DNA of 39,775 bases from Methylobacterium frigidaeris (GTDB lineage: Bacteria > Pseudomonadota > Alphaproteobacteria > Rhizobiales > Beijerinckiaceae), in the NCBI RefSeq assembly GCF_022179185.1, contig NZ_BPQJ01000056.1, positions 1 through 39,775 of the forward strand, given 5' to 3'. The position numbers and the translations under genes were made by a program. Under the pieces are notes generated by a model that made no database searches, was not told the DNA's origin, and saw nothing but the letters and a program-made list of their open reading frames with translations. Below are positions 15,992-23,784 of the stretch, piece after piece; within the stretch, counting starts at the first letter, position 1; the number at the start of each line of letters is the position of its first letter.

Positions 15992-16681
15992 TTAGAACAC
16001 TCGCTTCTCGCGGATCTGCCCGTCGAAGCCGACATGGAGCATACGCTCCTTCCCGTCCTGCCCCTTCGCCGCCACGTCGAGGTGGCGCGGCCCGCGGCCG
16101 GCGACGCGCACATCGGTGTAGCCGGCATCCGTGACCGCCTTGGTGAGGGCCGGGACATCGACGCTCGGTCCAAGCCCGACCTTGTCCTTGGCCCAGTCGA
16201 GGCCGCCGGGGGGCGGGCCCATCGGACGCAAAGGCTCGACGCGGCCGTCGGCCCGGGTGAGCGCGGTGGCGTGCAGGAAGCCGTTCTCGAACCGGCCCTG
16301 CACCGTCACGCTCTCGCCCTTGGCGACCAGCGTGCCTCCCTCGCCAGCCCGGCCGGTCTCGACGAGCGCCCGGCCGGTGCCGTCCTGGAGGATGAACTTG
16401 TTGCCGAAGATCTCGGCGACCTCGCCCTTGGCGGCGGTGGCGCCCGACGGTTGGAGCGCGCTCACCGCGACCGGGGCGACGGGGGTGAGCGGCGTCGCCG
16501 CCGGCTGAGCCAGCGAGAGCCCGACGGCGCCGAGCGCCAGCGGCACCGCGACGGCGCCGACGAGGAGGTTGCGTCGGGGCCGCGGGCGCGGAGAAGGCGC
16601 GGACGCCTCGGCCTTCGGGGCCGCGGTCGTGGTGCCGCCGATCGCGGTGGCCTTGCCCTCGATGGTGGTGTGATCGGTCAT
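15992..16681 (-). CDS. membrane-anchored OB-fold plus PepSY-like protein
   Basis: The protein has 229 residues. A cytoplasmic, basic N-terminus (PRPRPRRN) precedes one helix (about 40-60, LVGAVAVPLALGAVGLSLA). Residues about 85-150 (GEVAEIFGNKFILQDGTGRAL, then GESVTVQGRF) look like a small OB-fold of the bacterial BOF type. The last 55 residues (LTKAVTDAGYTDVRV ending in HVGFDGQIREKRVF) resemble a half-PepSY unit. It is probably exposed in the periplasm. It is divergent from a PhoPQ-like two-component pair, where PepSY proteins are frequent targets or accessory factors. The domain calls are from pattern only. Confidence 0.65.
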   Translation of the reverse strand: MTDHTTIEGKATAIGGTTTAAPKAEASAPSPRPRPRRNLLVGAVAVPLALGAVGLSLAQPAATPLTPVAPVAVSALQPSGATAAKGEVAEIFGNKFILQDGTGRALVETGRAGEGGTLVAKGESVTVQGRFENGFLHATALTRADGRVEPLRPMGPPPGGLDWAKDKVGLGPSVDVPALTKAVTDAGYTDVRVAGRGPRHLDVAAKGQDGKERMLHVGFDGQIREKRVF

Positions 16682-16752
16682 GTCTGTCGTCCTTGTGTGT
16701 CGAGGCCCTGTTTGGGTCGGCGCTGCTTCTACGTCAGGCCCCGGGAACCGGG

Positions 16753-16772
16753 CCTGAACCCGGCCGTTCAGG
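16753..16772. promoter_or_regulatory. palindrome between divergent OB-fold/PepSY gene and response regulator
   Basis: CCTGAAC-CCGGCC-GTTCAGG is a perfect 7-base-arm palindrome whose GC-rich centre is also symmetric. It is 58 bases upstream of the response regulator and 71 upstream of the OB-fold gene. The following TTCGGTTAA may extend a direct repeat of the type bound by OmpR-family regulators. Binding is not shown. Confidence 0.4.
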
Positions 16773-16830
16773 TTCGGTTAAACCGCCGGGACTACGGCGG
16801 AATCCGCTGTCAAGACATGGCCCGCACTTC

Positions 16831-17499
16831 ATGAAGCTCCTGCTCGTCGAGGACGACGCGGCCCTCGCGGCCGAGATCCTGCGGGTCCTGCGCGCCGAGA
16901 ACTGCGCCGTCGACCACGCCCGCAACGGCGAGGACGGCGCGCATCTCGGCGACACCGAGACCTACGATGCGGCGGTGCTCGATCTCGGCCTGCCGAAGCG
17001 CGACGGGATCGCGGTGCTGCAGGGCTGGCGCACGGCCGGCCGGACCCTGCCGGTGCTCATCCTCACGGCGCGGGATGCCTGGAGCGACAAGGTGACGGGC
17101 TTCAAGGCCGGGGCCGACGACTACCTGGTGAAACCGTTCCGGGTCGAGGAGCTGGTGATCCGCCTGCGCGCCCTGGTGCGCCGCGCCGCCGCCCACGGGG
17201 CGACAACCGTCGCCTGCGGCCCCGTCACCTTCGATCCTGGCCTCGGCGCCTTCGCGCGCGACGGGCTGCCGCTCAAGCTCACCGGGCTCGAATGGCGGGT
17301 CCTGTCCTGCCTGATCCTCCGCCGCGACGGCGTGGTGCCGCGGGGCGAGCTGCTGGAGCGGGTCTACGAGGGCGATGCGGAGGTCGATTCGAACTCGGTC
17401 GAGGTCATCATCACGCGGCTGCGCCGCAAGATCGCGCCGGCCCGGATCGAGACCGTGCGCGGCCACGGCTACCGGCTCACCGCCGGCGACGCCTCGTGA
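16831..17499 (+). CDS. OmpR-family response regulator, PhoP-like
   Basis: The protein has 222 residues. The receiver domain has acidic residues Asp8 and Asp9, phospho-acceptor Asp51 (VLDLGLP), Thr79 and Lys101 (LVKPF). The C-terminal winged helix (about 125-220) shows LTGLEWRVLSCLILRRDGVV and VEVIITRLRRKI, then GHGYRL, the OmpR/PhoB pattern. It overlaps the kinase gene by four bases (GTGA), so the pair is coupled. The partner kinase has a PhoQ-like phospho-acceptor box, which points to a PhoP/FeuP-like branch sensing divalent metals, envelope stress or osmotic change. The specific signal is not visible. Confidence 0.9.
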   Translation: MKLLLVEDDAALAAEILRVLRAENCAVDHARNGEDGAHLGDTETYDAAVLDLGLPKRDGIAVLQGWRTAGRTLPVLILTARDAWSDKVTGFKAGADDYLVKPFRVEELVIRLRALVRRAAAHGATTVACGPVTFDPGLGAFARDGLPLKLTGLEWRVLSCLILRRDGVVPRGELLERVYEGDAEVDSNSVEVIITRLRRKIAPARIETVRGHGYRLTAGDAS

Positions 17500-18836
17500 C
17501 GGGCTCGGGTCGGACGGGCTCGGGCCAGATCGGCTCCCTGCGTCGGCGCCTGCTCGTCGGCGCCCTGGTGATGATCGTGACCGCTCTCGTGATGGCGGGC
17601 CTCGCCATCGGGCTGATCCTCGCCCACTTCGTGCGCGGCCAGGTCGATTCACGGCTCGACGCGCAGATCTTCTCCCTGGTCTCGGTGCTGGAGCCGGGCC
17701 CGTCCCTACGCCTCGCCCGCAACTTCGACGCGCCGCCCTTCGACCGGCCGGGCTCCGGCTGGTACTGGCAGGTCCGACGCGGCGCGGCTTTGCTGGGCTC
17801 GGGCTCGCTGGCAGGCGGCGGCCTCACACTGCCGCCGATCCCCGAGCCCGACGACGACCGACCACGTCCCGGCGAGGGCACGGGTCCACGAGGTGAACCG
17901 CTGATCCTGCGCATCCTCGCCCTGCCGGACGGCACCGTCGTGGCCGCGAGCGCGCCGCGGGCCGCGCTCTACGGCCCCCTGCGGGCAGCCGCCCTCGCCC
18001 TCGCCGCGAGCTTCGTGGTGCTGGGCCTCTTCCTCGCGGCCGCCAGCGTGTTGCAGGTACGCCTCGGGCTTCGTCCCCTCGACCGGCTGCGCCAGGAGCT
18101 GGAAGCCGTACGGACGGGGCAGCGCGAGCGGGTCCCCGATCCTCAGCCCGCCGAGGTCCGGCCGCTCGCCGCCGAGATCAACGCCCTCCTCGACCAGAAC
18201 GCGGCCCAGCTCGCCCAGGCGCGCACCCACGTGGCGAACCTCGCCCACGGGCTGAAGACGCCGCTCGCGACCCTGAGCCTCGCCCTGTCCGAGCCCGGCC
18301 GCGATCCGGACGGCCGCCTGTCGCAGCTCGTCGCGCGCCTCGACCGCGGCGTACGCCATCATCTGCGCCGCGCCCGCAGCGCCGCCCTCACCGGGGCGAC
18401 GCGGATCCGCACGGAACTCGCCGGGCCGGTGGCCGATCTCGCGTCGGCCCTGGAGCGGCTCCACGCCGAGAAGGGCGCGCGGGTGGCATGCGCGATCCCA
18501 CCCGGTCTGGCGGTGGCCTGCGACCGCCAAGACCTCGACGAGATGCTGGGCAACCTGATCGACAATGCCTGCACGTGGAGCATCGGCGCGGTGCGGGTCT
18601 CGGCCGAAGGCTCGGGAAGCGATGTCGTCGTGGCGATCGAGGATGACGGTCCGGGCCTCGGGCCGGAAGCGCTGGCGGCCGTGGCCCAGCGCGGCCGACG
18701 CCTCGACGAGACCGTGCCGGGCCACGGCTTCGGCCTCGCCATCACGACGGAACTGGCGGAGCTCTACGGTGGGGGGCTCGACCTCGACCGGTCGGAGATG
18801 GGGGGCTTGCGGGCGCGGCTGAGGCTGCCGGCTTAA
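17496..18836 (+). CDS. sensor histidine kinase, PhoQ-like
   Basis: The protein has 446 residues from the GTG at 17496. There are two transmembrane helices (about 20-46 and 164-187) with a periplasmic domain of about 115 residues between them. The short HAMP-like region leads to the phospho-acceptor His251 in ANLAHGLKTPLATL, the PhoQ/FeuQ type of H-box. The ATPase domain has N357 (NLIDNACTWS), EDDGPGLGP and GHGFGLAI. The periplasmic part has an acidic-proline stretch (PIPEPDDDRPRPGE, near 114-127) that could bind cations. The GTGA junction couples it to the response regulator. The substrate signal is inferred only by analogy. Confidence 0.88.
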   Translation: MTGSGRTGSGQIGSLRRRLLVGALVMIVTALVMAGLAIGLILAHFVRGQVDSRLDAQIFSLVSVLEPGPSLRLARNFDAPPFDRPGSGWYWQVRRGAALLGSGSLAGGGLTLPPIPEPDDDRPRPGEGTGPRGEPLILRILALPDGTVVAASAPRAALYGPLRAAALALAASFVVLGLFLAAASVLQVRLGLRPLDRLRQELEAVRTGQRERVPDPQPAEVRPLAAEINALLDQNAAQLAQARTHVANLAHGLKTPLATLSLALSEPGRDPDGRLSQLVARLDRGVRHHLRRARSAALTGATRIRTELAGPVADLASALERLHAEKGARVACAIPPGLAVACDRQDLDEMLGNLIDNACTWSIGAVRVSAEGSGSDVVVAIEDDGPGLGPEALAAVAQRGRRLDETVPGHGFGLAITTELAELYGGGLDLDRSEMGGLRARLRLPA

Positions 18837-18893
18837 CGAGGCAGGCGATCCGGGAACCTGTCGACTCGCTCGACAGTCTTCACGCCCTCTGCA

Positions 18894-19028
18894 TCATTCC
18901 GAGGCCGCGCAGCGGAGGCCGAGATCCAGAACCGCAGGAGGCAGCGAAGGAAACGAAAACGCCTTCCGCTTTCTTCTTCGAACGTGCGTGTCCAGATCCC
19001 GGGCTCCGCTGCGCGGCCCCGGGATGAC
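18894..19028. repeat. composite palindromic intergenic repeat (CCCGGGATGAC family), long form
   Basis: It begins TCATTCCGAGGCCGC and ends GCCCCGGGATGAC, like the copy at 15809-15948. It also has an inner ATCCAGAACC on the left. The middle differs and holds a GAAG/CTTC-rich hairpin (GCGAAGGAAACG near 18943, CTTCTTCGAACG near 18972). It fills the gap between the convergent kinase and yebC genes, apart from about 57 flanking bases on the left. No gene is visible within it. Confidence 0.7.
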
Positions 19029-19074
19029 CCTGTGAAACGGGAACGAGGCGGCCCCTTCAGGACCACCCCGCTCT

Positions 19075-19821
19075 TCATCCCTGCATCTTCGCCATCATGG
19101 CGTCCGAGACCGCGAAGTTGACGAACACGTTCTGCACGTCGTCCTGGTCCTCGATGGTCTCGACGAGGCGGATCAGCTTCTCGGCGGTCTCGTCGTCGAC
19201 GTCGACGGTGTTCTGCGCGCGCCAGACCAGGGCGGTGCGGCGGGGCTCGCCGAAGCGGGCCTCGAGGGTCTTGGAGACGTCGCCGAGCGCGCCCTGGTCG
19301 CAGGTGATCTCGTGGCCGCTCTCGTCGGACTTCACGTCGTCGGCGCCGGCCTCGATGGCGGCTTCCAGCATCGTGTCGGCATCGGCCACCTTGGCATCGA
19401 AGGCGACGAGGCCGACGCGGTCGAACATGAACGACACCGCGCCGGTCTCGGCGAGGCTGCCGCCGGACTTGGTGAAGGCCGAGCGCACGTCCGACGCGGT
19501 GCGGTTGCGGTTGTCGGTCTGCGCCTCGACGATCAGGGCGGCGCCGCCGGGGCCGTAGCCCTCGTAGCGGATCTCCTCGTAGTTCTCCGCGTCGCCGCCG
19601 GCGGCCTTCTTGATGGCGCGCTCGATGTTGTCCTTGGGCATGTTCTCGGCCCGGGCCGCCAGGATGGCGGCGCGCAGGCGCGGGTTCATCGACGGGTCCG
19701 GCGTGCCGAGCTTGGCCGCCACGGTGATCTCGCGGGCGAGCTTGGAGAAGACCTTCGAGCGGACCGCGTCGACGCGGCCCTTGCGGTGCATGATGTTCTT
19801 GAACTGCGAATGCCCGGCCAT
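19075..19821 (-). CDS. YebC/PmpR-family DNA-binding protein
   Basis: The protein has 248 residues. The opening MAGHSQFKNIMHRKG is diagnostic of the YebC/TACO1 family. Three domains follow, with NMPKDNIERAIKKA and YEGYGPGGAALIVEA. Members act as transcription regulators or as translation factors that ease ribosome pausing; the family is usually near ruvC, but here it stands alone. GGGGAG lies before the ATG at 19821; the open frame upstream to 19887 has no family character. Confidence 0.93.
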   Translation of the reverse strand: MAGHSQFKNIMHRKGRVDAVRSKVFSKLAREITVAAKLGTPDPSMNPRLRAAILAARAENMPKDNIERAIKKAAGGDAENYEEIRYEGYGPGGAALIVEAQTDNRNRTASDVRSAFTKSGGSLAETGAVSFMFDRVGLVAFDAKVADADTMLEAAIEAGADDVKSDESGHEITCDQGALGDVSKTLEARFGEPRRTALVWRAQNTVDVDDETAEKLIRLVETIEDQDDVQNVFVNFAVSDAMMAKMQG

Positions 19822-19963
19822 GGTGCTCCCCGGCGGATGATCGTCCTTGCGCGCGGAGAGCGCCCGGCGGGGCTCTCGACGCCGCAAGGGACGCGTGAGA
19901 CAGCCGGCTTATAGGCGTCCGCCCAGGGGGAAGACAATGAGGAAGACAATCGCGCCGCGCGAG

Positions 19964-19993
19964 GTTTTCGCAGCGCTTCGCAGGCGCGAAAAC
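19964..19993. repeat. hairpin downstream of the phn operon
   Basis: GTTTTCGC and GCGAAAAC are 8-base complementary arms, 14 bases apart, with GCG-CTT-CGC forming a small inner stem. It lies 31 bases past the stop of phnE2, so it may be the 3' end of the phosphonate transcript. No T-run of terminator length follows. Confidence 0.4.
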
Positions 19994-20024
19994 GCGGTGG
20001 AATCAGACCCCTACGCGGCCGCGC

Positions 20025-20894
20025 TCAGGGCGCCGCAGCCCCGATGATCGCCCGGCGCAGGCGGCTCGAGACGAGGTCGATCAGCGCCACGGTGACCAGG
20101 ATCATCAGCACCAGGAAGGCGACCTGCTGCATCTCCAGCACCCGGATCAGCTCGGTGAGGTACTGGCCGATGCCGCCGGCCCCGACGATGCCGATGATGG
20201 TGGCCGAGCGGGTGTTCGATTCGAAGAAGTACAGCACCTGGCTCGCCAGCACCGGCAGCACCGCCGGCACCAGGCCGAAGCGGACCCGGTGCAGCCGGCT
20301 GCCGCCCGACGCGGTCACGCCGTCCTGCGCCTTGCGGTCGGCGGTCTCGATCGCCTCGGAGAACAGCTTGCCGAGCGCGCCGACATCCGAGCACGCGATG
20401 GCGAGTGCGCCGGCGAAGGGACCGAGGCCGACGACGTTGATCCAGATCAGCGCCCAGATCAGCACGTCGACGGAGCGGATCACGTCGAAGCCGCGGCGCA
20501 CCCCGAAGCGCACGAACGGATTCGGCACCACGTTGCGGGCGGCGAGGAACGCCACCGGGAAGGCGAGGCACGCCGCCGTGAGGGTGCCGAGGAAGGCGAT
20601 CGCCAAGGTCTCGGCCAGCGCGGTCACGAACAGGCCGAGGCGCCCACCGGCGGAGGGCGGCAGCATCATGCCGGCGAACTCGCCCAGCCGATGGAGCCCG
20701 TGGAGGATGCGCAGCAGGGAGAAGTCGAGCCGGACCATCGCGAAGGCGGCGAGGCCGATGACGACGGCGAGGGTGCCGATCACCGCGGCGCGGCGGGACC
20801 ACGAGGGCCGGAAGACCTGCGGGTGGCGCGTGCGCAAGCCGTCGAGGTCGGCGAGGGCGGCCTGACGCAGGGGCGAGGGTGGGCGGCGTCTCAC
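20025..20894 (-). CDS. phnE: phosphonate ABC transporter permease PhnE (second copy)
   Basis: The protein has 289 residues from the GTG at 20894, which overlaps the stop of the first permease gene (GTGA). Several helices span the chain. The cytoplasmic EAA-type loop is SGGSRLHRVRFGLVPAVLPVL, and GIVGAGGIGQYLTELIRV is the PhnE signature near the C-terminus. The pair PhnE1/PhnE2 would form the membrane channel for the PhnC ATPase and PhnD binding protein. Its N-terminal about 30 residues are basic and cytoplasmic. Uptake of phosphonates, phosphite or phosphate esters is possible; the specificity lies in PhnD. Confidence 0.9.
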   Translation of the reverse strand: MRRRPPSPLRQAALADLDGLRTRHPQVFRPSWSRRAAVIGTLAVVIGLAAFAMVRLDFSLLRILHGLHRLGEFAGMMLPPSAGGRLGLFVTALAETLAIAFLGTLTAACLAFPVAFLAARNVVPNPFVRFGVRRGFDVIRSVDVLIWALIWINVVGLGPFAGALAIACSDVGALGKLFSEAIETADRKAQDGVTASGGSRLHRVRFGLVPAVLPVLASQVLYFFESNTRSATIIGIVGAGGIGQYLTELIRVLEMQQVAFLVLMILVTVALIDLVSSRLRRAIIGAAAP

Positions 20895-21775
20895 GCGTGG
20901 GCCTCCCGGCCGAGGAGGTGGTGGCGCAGGCGCTCGGTGGCGAGGTCGATCGTCACCACGGTGAGGATGACGAGGAGCAGGATCGCGCTCACGTCCGAGT
21001 AGTAGAAATTGCGGATCGCGACCAAAAATTCCTGGCCGATGCCGCCGGCGCCGACGAAGCCCATCACCCCGGCGCCGCGCACGTTGATCTCGAAGCGCAG
21101 CAGCGCGTAGGAGGCGAAGTTCGACAGCACCTGCGGCACCACCGCGAAGCGCACGGTCTCGACGAAGCCCGCGCCCGTTCCGGTCAGTCCCTCGACCGGC
21201 TTCATGTCGATGTTCTCGACGACTTCCGAGAAGAGCTTGCCGAGCGCGCCCGCGGTGTGAATGGCGAGCGCCAGAACCCCCACCATCGGCCCGAGCCCGA
21301 AGGCGATCACGAAGATGAGGGCGAACACGACCTCCGGCACCGTGCGGCACACCTCCAGGAAGCGCCGGGCGCAGAAGCGTAAGGTGGCGGAGCGCACCAG
21401 GTTGGCCGAGGCGAGGAAGCACAGTCCGAAGGCCGCGAGGCCGCCGAACAGCGTGCCGAGATAGGCCATCAGCAAGGTCTCACCGAGGAGCGAGATCCAC
21501 TTCGGCAGGCCCCAGTACCAGGCTGCGACGTCCGCCGGCAGGGTGGCGAGCGTCAGCGGCGGCAGGATCTGGGCGATGTAGGCAGTGAAGTTCTGGATGT
21601 TGTCGAGGAAGGTGAGCGGCCGCACCTCGGCCATCACCCCGGCGACGAGGTAGAGCGCCACGATCGCGACGAAGACCGCCAGCGTGCGGCGGCGGGTGGC
21701 CGCGACGGCGCCGGTGTAAGCGGCGAGCAGCGTCGTCTCGCGCTCGGGCGGCAGTCTGTCGATCTGGACGGTCAC
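20891..21775 (-). CDS. phnE: phosphonate ABC transporter permease PhnE (first copy)
   Basis: The protein has 294 residues from the GTG at 21775, with GGAG eight or nine bases upstream. About six helices are visible (for example 30-50, 98-123, 147-170). The EAA-type loop is GTGAGFVETVRFAVVPQVLSNF and the PhnE signature is GVMGFVGAGGIGQEFLVAIR. It resembles the second permease, so the two probably arose by duplication and now act as a heterodimer. It is separated from phnD by a 150-base gap that holds a palindromic repeat. Confidence 0.9.
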   Translation of the reverse strand: MTVQIDRLPPERETTLLAAYTGAVAATRRRTLAVFVAIVALYLVAGVMAEVRPLTFLDNIQNFTAYIAQILPPLTLATLPADVAAWYWGLPKWISLLGETLLMAYLGTLFGGLAAFGLCFLASANLVRSATLRFCARRFLEVCRTVPEVVFALIFVIAFGLGPMVGVLALAIHTAGALGKLFSEVVENIDMKPVEGLTGTGAGFVETVRFAVVPQVLSNFASYALLRFEINVRGAGVMGFVGAGGIGQEFLVAIRNFYYSDVSAILLLVILTVVTIDLATERLRHHLLGREAHA

Positions 21776-21783
21776 GGTCCTGG

Positions 21784-21905
21784 CTCCTCCCCTTCCCCTT
21801 GTGGGGAGGGGCATGGGGGTGGGGGTGGCGCAGGAGGCACCGCTGCGTCATCCGCGGCACCAACCCCCACCCCTGGCCCCTCCCCACAAGGGGGAGGGGA
21901 AGCGC
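21784..21905. repeat. composite palindromic repeat, copy 2, inside the phn operon
   Basis: The left half is CTCCTCCCCTTCCCCTTGTG, then GGGGAGGGGCATGGGGGTGG; the right half is CAACCCCCACCCCTGGCC and CCTCCCCACAAGGGGGAGGG. The halves are reverse complements over most of their length, and each end can also form a local hairpin. The order of blocks matches the repeat at 73-212. It lies between phnD and phnE1 in the same transcript, where a stable fold could protect the upstream message or reduce read-through to the permeases. Effect on expression is inference. Confidence 0.75.
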
Positions 21906-21925
21906 CCTACTTACAAGATGTGATT

Positions 21926-22852
21926 CTACGACCGCTTGCGCTGCTCGTCGTTGTGGCGGAGCATCTCGATGATCGGCTGGTAGTCCTTCAGCGTCACCGG
22001 GTTGAGGCCGAGGTCCTTGCCGTCCGACAGCTTGTCGAAGGTGGCCTTGTCCTTGGTCGGCAGGTCGAGGAAGGCCTGGCGGATCCGCTGCTTCAGGTCG
22101 TCGGGCAGGCTCGAGAGCACCGTGAACGGACCCTCGGGCAGGAACTCGGACTTGAAGATCACGCGGAAGTCCGACTGCTTCATCGGCGAGCCGTCCGGCT
22201 TCTTCAGCATGCCCTTGGCGGTCATGCGGGTGACGGTGGTGTCGGTGTCGGAGTTGTAGAGGTTGGCGGCGGCGTCGGCGGTGCCCTGCACCAGCGCCAG
22301 CACGGCGTTCTCGTGGCTGCCGGCGAAGAAGGTCTTGCCGAACAGCTTCTCGGCGTCGTGGCCGGCCTTCTGCAGGAAGAAGCGCGGCGCCTGGTTGCCG
22401 GACGTCGAGTTCGGGTCGACGAAGGCGATGCTCTTGCCCTTCAGGTCCTCGATCGTCCGGTACGGGCTGTCGGCCCGGACGTAGATCACCGAGTAGTAGC
22501 CCGACGCGCCGGTCTCGTGCTTCTGGTTGACCATCGGCTCGGTCTTCACGCCGGTCATCACCGCGCGGGCGAAGGAGGCCGGGCCGTAGAAGGCGAGCTG
22601 GATGTTGCCGGCGCGCTGGCCCTCGATCACCGCGGCGTAGTCGTTAGCGACCCGCAGCTTCACCGGCACGCCGATCTCCTTCGAGAGGTAGGCGGTCAGC
22701 GGGGTGTAGCGGTCGACGGTGCCGGAGGCGTTCTCGGCCGGGATCACCCCGAGGGTCAGCTCGGGGTACTTCGCCTTCCAGTCCTGGGCGAGAGCGGGGC
22801 CGGCGGCGAGCGCGAGGGCGACGGCGCCCACGAGGGTGCGACGGTTCAACAT
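21926..22852 (-). CDS. phnD: phosphonate ABC transporter substrate-binding protein PhnD
   Basis: The protein has 308 residues. A signal peptide is evident (NRRTLVGAVALALAAGPALA, residues 3-22), cut before QDWKAKYP. The mature protein has LTLGVIPAENASGT, then AFYGPASFARA, then GYYSVIYVRADS and DLKGKSIAFVDPNSTSG, which are typical of PhnD-type periplasmic binding proteins. The STSG serines and threonine line the phosphonate pocket in known members. It is 29 bases after phnC. The preferred ligand cannot be fixed from sequence. Confidence 0.9.
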   Translation of the reverse strand: MLNRRTLVGAVALALAAGPALAQDWKAKYPELTLGVIPAENASGTVDRYTPLTAYLSKEIGVPVKLRVANDYAAVIEGQRAGNIQLAFYGPASFARAVMTGVKTEPMVNQKHETGASGYYSVIYVRADSPYRTIEDLKGKSIAFVDPNSTSGNQAPRFFLQKAGHDAEKLFGKTFFAGSHENAVLALVQGTADAAANLYNSDTDTTVTRMTAKGMLKKPDGSPMKQSDFRVIFKSEFLPEGPFTVLSSLPDDLKQRIRQAFLDLPTKDKATFDKLSDGKDLGLNPVTLKDYQPIIEMLRHNDEQRKRS

Positions 22853-22881
22853 CGGTCAGGTCCTTCCTGGAATGTGAAAGT

Positions 22882-23709
22882 CTAAGCGCTCAGCGCCTCG
22901 GCGTGGCGGACCGGCCTCGGTGCCGGGACGAATTCGGGCGTGGGCTCGGGTTCGCCCCGGTCCATCACCTCGCCGGCCTCGAGCCCGTAGAGGGTGCGGG
23001 CGACGTCCTCGGTGAGATCGAAGCCGCTTCCGTCGAACACCACCCGGCCGGCCGAGAGGCCGACCAGCCGGTCGCAATAGGCGCGGGCGAGGTCGAGGGA
23101 GTGCAGGTTGCACAAAACGGTGATGCCGTAGCGCTTGTTGGCGTCGGCGAGCGCATCCATCACCAGGCGGGTGTTGCGCGGATCGAGGGAGGCCACCGGC
23201 TCGTCGGCCAGGATGATCTCCGGCTCCTGCACCAGGGCGCGGGCGATGGCGACCCGCTGCTGCTGGCCGCCCGAGAGCTGGTCGGCCCGGCTGGCGGCGA
23301 ACGCTCCCATGTCGAAATTCTCGAGCGCCGCGAGGGCCAGCGCCTTGTCCTCCTCGCTCCACAGCTTGAGGAGCGAGCGGTGCACCGGCATCGGATTGAG
23401 CCGGCCCATCAGCACGTTCGTCATCACGTCGAGCCGGCCGACGAGGTTGAACTGCTGGAAGATCATCGCGCAGCGGGCGCGCCAAGCCCGCAGGGGCCGG
23501 CCGCGCAGGGCCGTCACGTCGGTGCCGTCGTAGAGGATGCGCCCGCTCGTCGGGTCGGCGAGGCGGTTGAGCATTCGCAGCAGGGTCGACTTGCCGGCGC
23601 CCGAGCGCCCGATCACGCCGACGAAGCTGCCGCGCTCGATGGAGAGGCTGACGCCGTCCACGGCACGGCGCGCACCGTATTGGCGCGTAAGGTTCTCGAC
23701 AACCAGCAT
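22882..23709 (-). CDS. phnC: phosphonate ABC transporter ATP-binding protein PhnC
   Basis: The protein has 275 residues. Walker A is GRSGAGKST (34-42), the signature is LSGGQQQR (145-152), Walker B is IILADEP (165-171) and the switch His is near 203. RCAMIFQQFNLVGRLDVMTNVL with the MGRLNPMPVHRSL insertion is typical of PhnC. A TTG four codons earlier is open, but the ATG at 23709 gives the usual N-terminus. It is the first gene of phnC-D-E1-E2, preceded by a Pho-box-like site. Confidence 0.92.
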   Translation of the reverse strand: MLVVENLTRQYGARRAVDGVSLSIERGSFVGVIGRSGAGKSTLLRMLNRLADPTSGRILYDGTDVTALRGRPLRAWRARCAMIFQQFNLVGRLDVMTNVLMGRLNPMPVHRSLLKLWSEEDKALALAALENFDMGAFAASRADQLSGGQQQRVAIARALVQEPEIILADEPVASLDPRNTRLVMDALADANKRYGITVLCNLHSLDLARAYCDRLVGLSAGRVVFDGSGFDLTEDVARTLYGLEAGEVMDRGEPEPTPEFVPAPRPVRHAEALSA

Positions 23710-23755
23710 CCGTTCGCCCAATTTCGCTGTTCGGGCGAACGTAAACGCCGGTTCA

Positions 23756-23773
23756 ACGACAACCGGATGACAG
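23756..23773 (-). promoter_or_regulatory. candidate Pho box upstream of phnC
   Basis: On the minus strand the sequence is CTGTCAT-CCGG-TTGTCGT: two 7-base half-sites at an 11-base period. The first matches the PhoB consensus CTGTCAT exactly and the second at five of seven positions. It is about 46 bases upstream of the phnC ATG and begins 12 bases past the stop of the preceding acetyltransferase gene. This would place phnCDE1E2 under phosphate starvation control. No phoB gene is in the window. Confidence 0.7.
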
Positions 23774-23784
23774 TCCGTCAGTGC

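Noticed and set aside
16817..16834. Five-codon upstream frame whose stop overlaps the response regulator start
   Set aside because: It has no ribosome site, and such short frames are common by chance.
18837..19074. Gene in the gap between the kinase and yebC
   Set aside because: The gap is filled by a palindromic repeat also found at 15809-15948; open frames in it are not conserved between the two copies.
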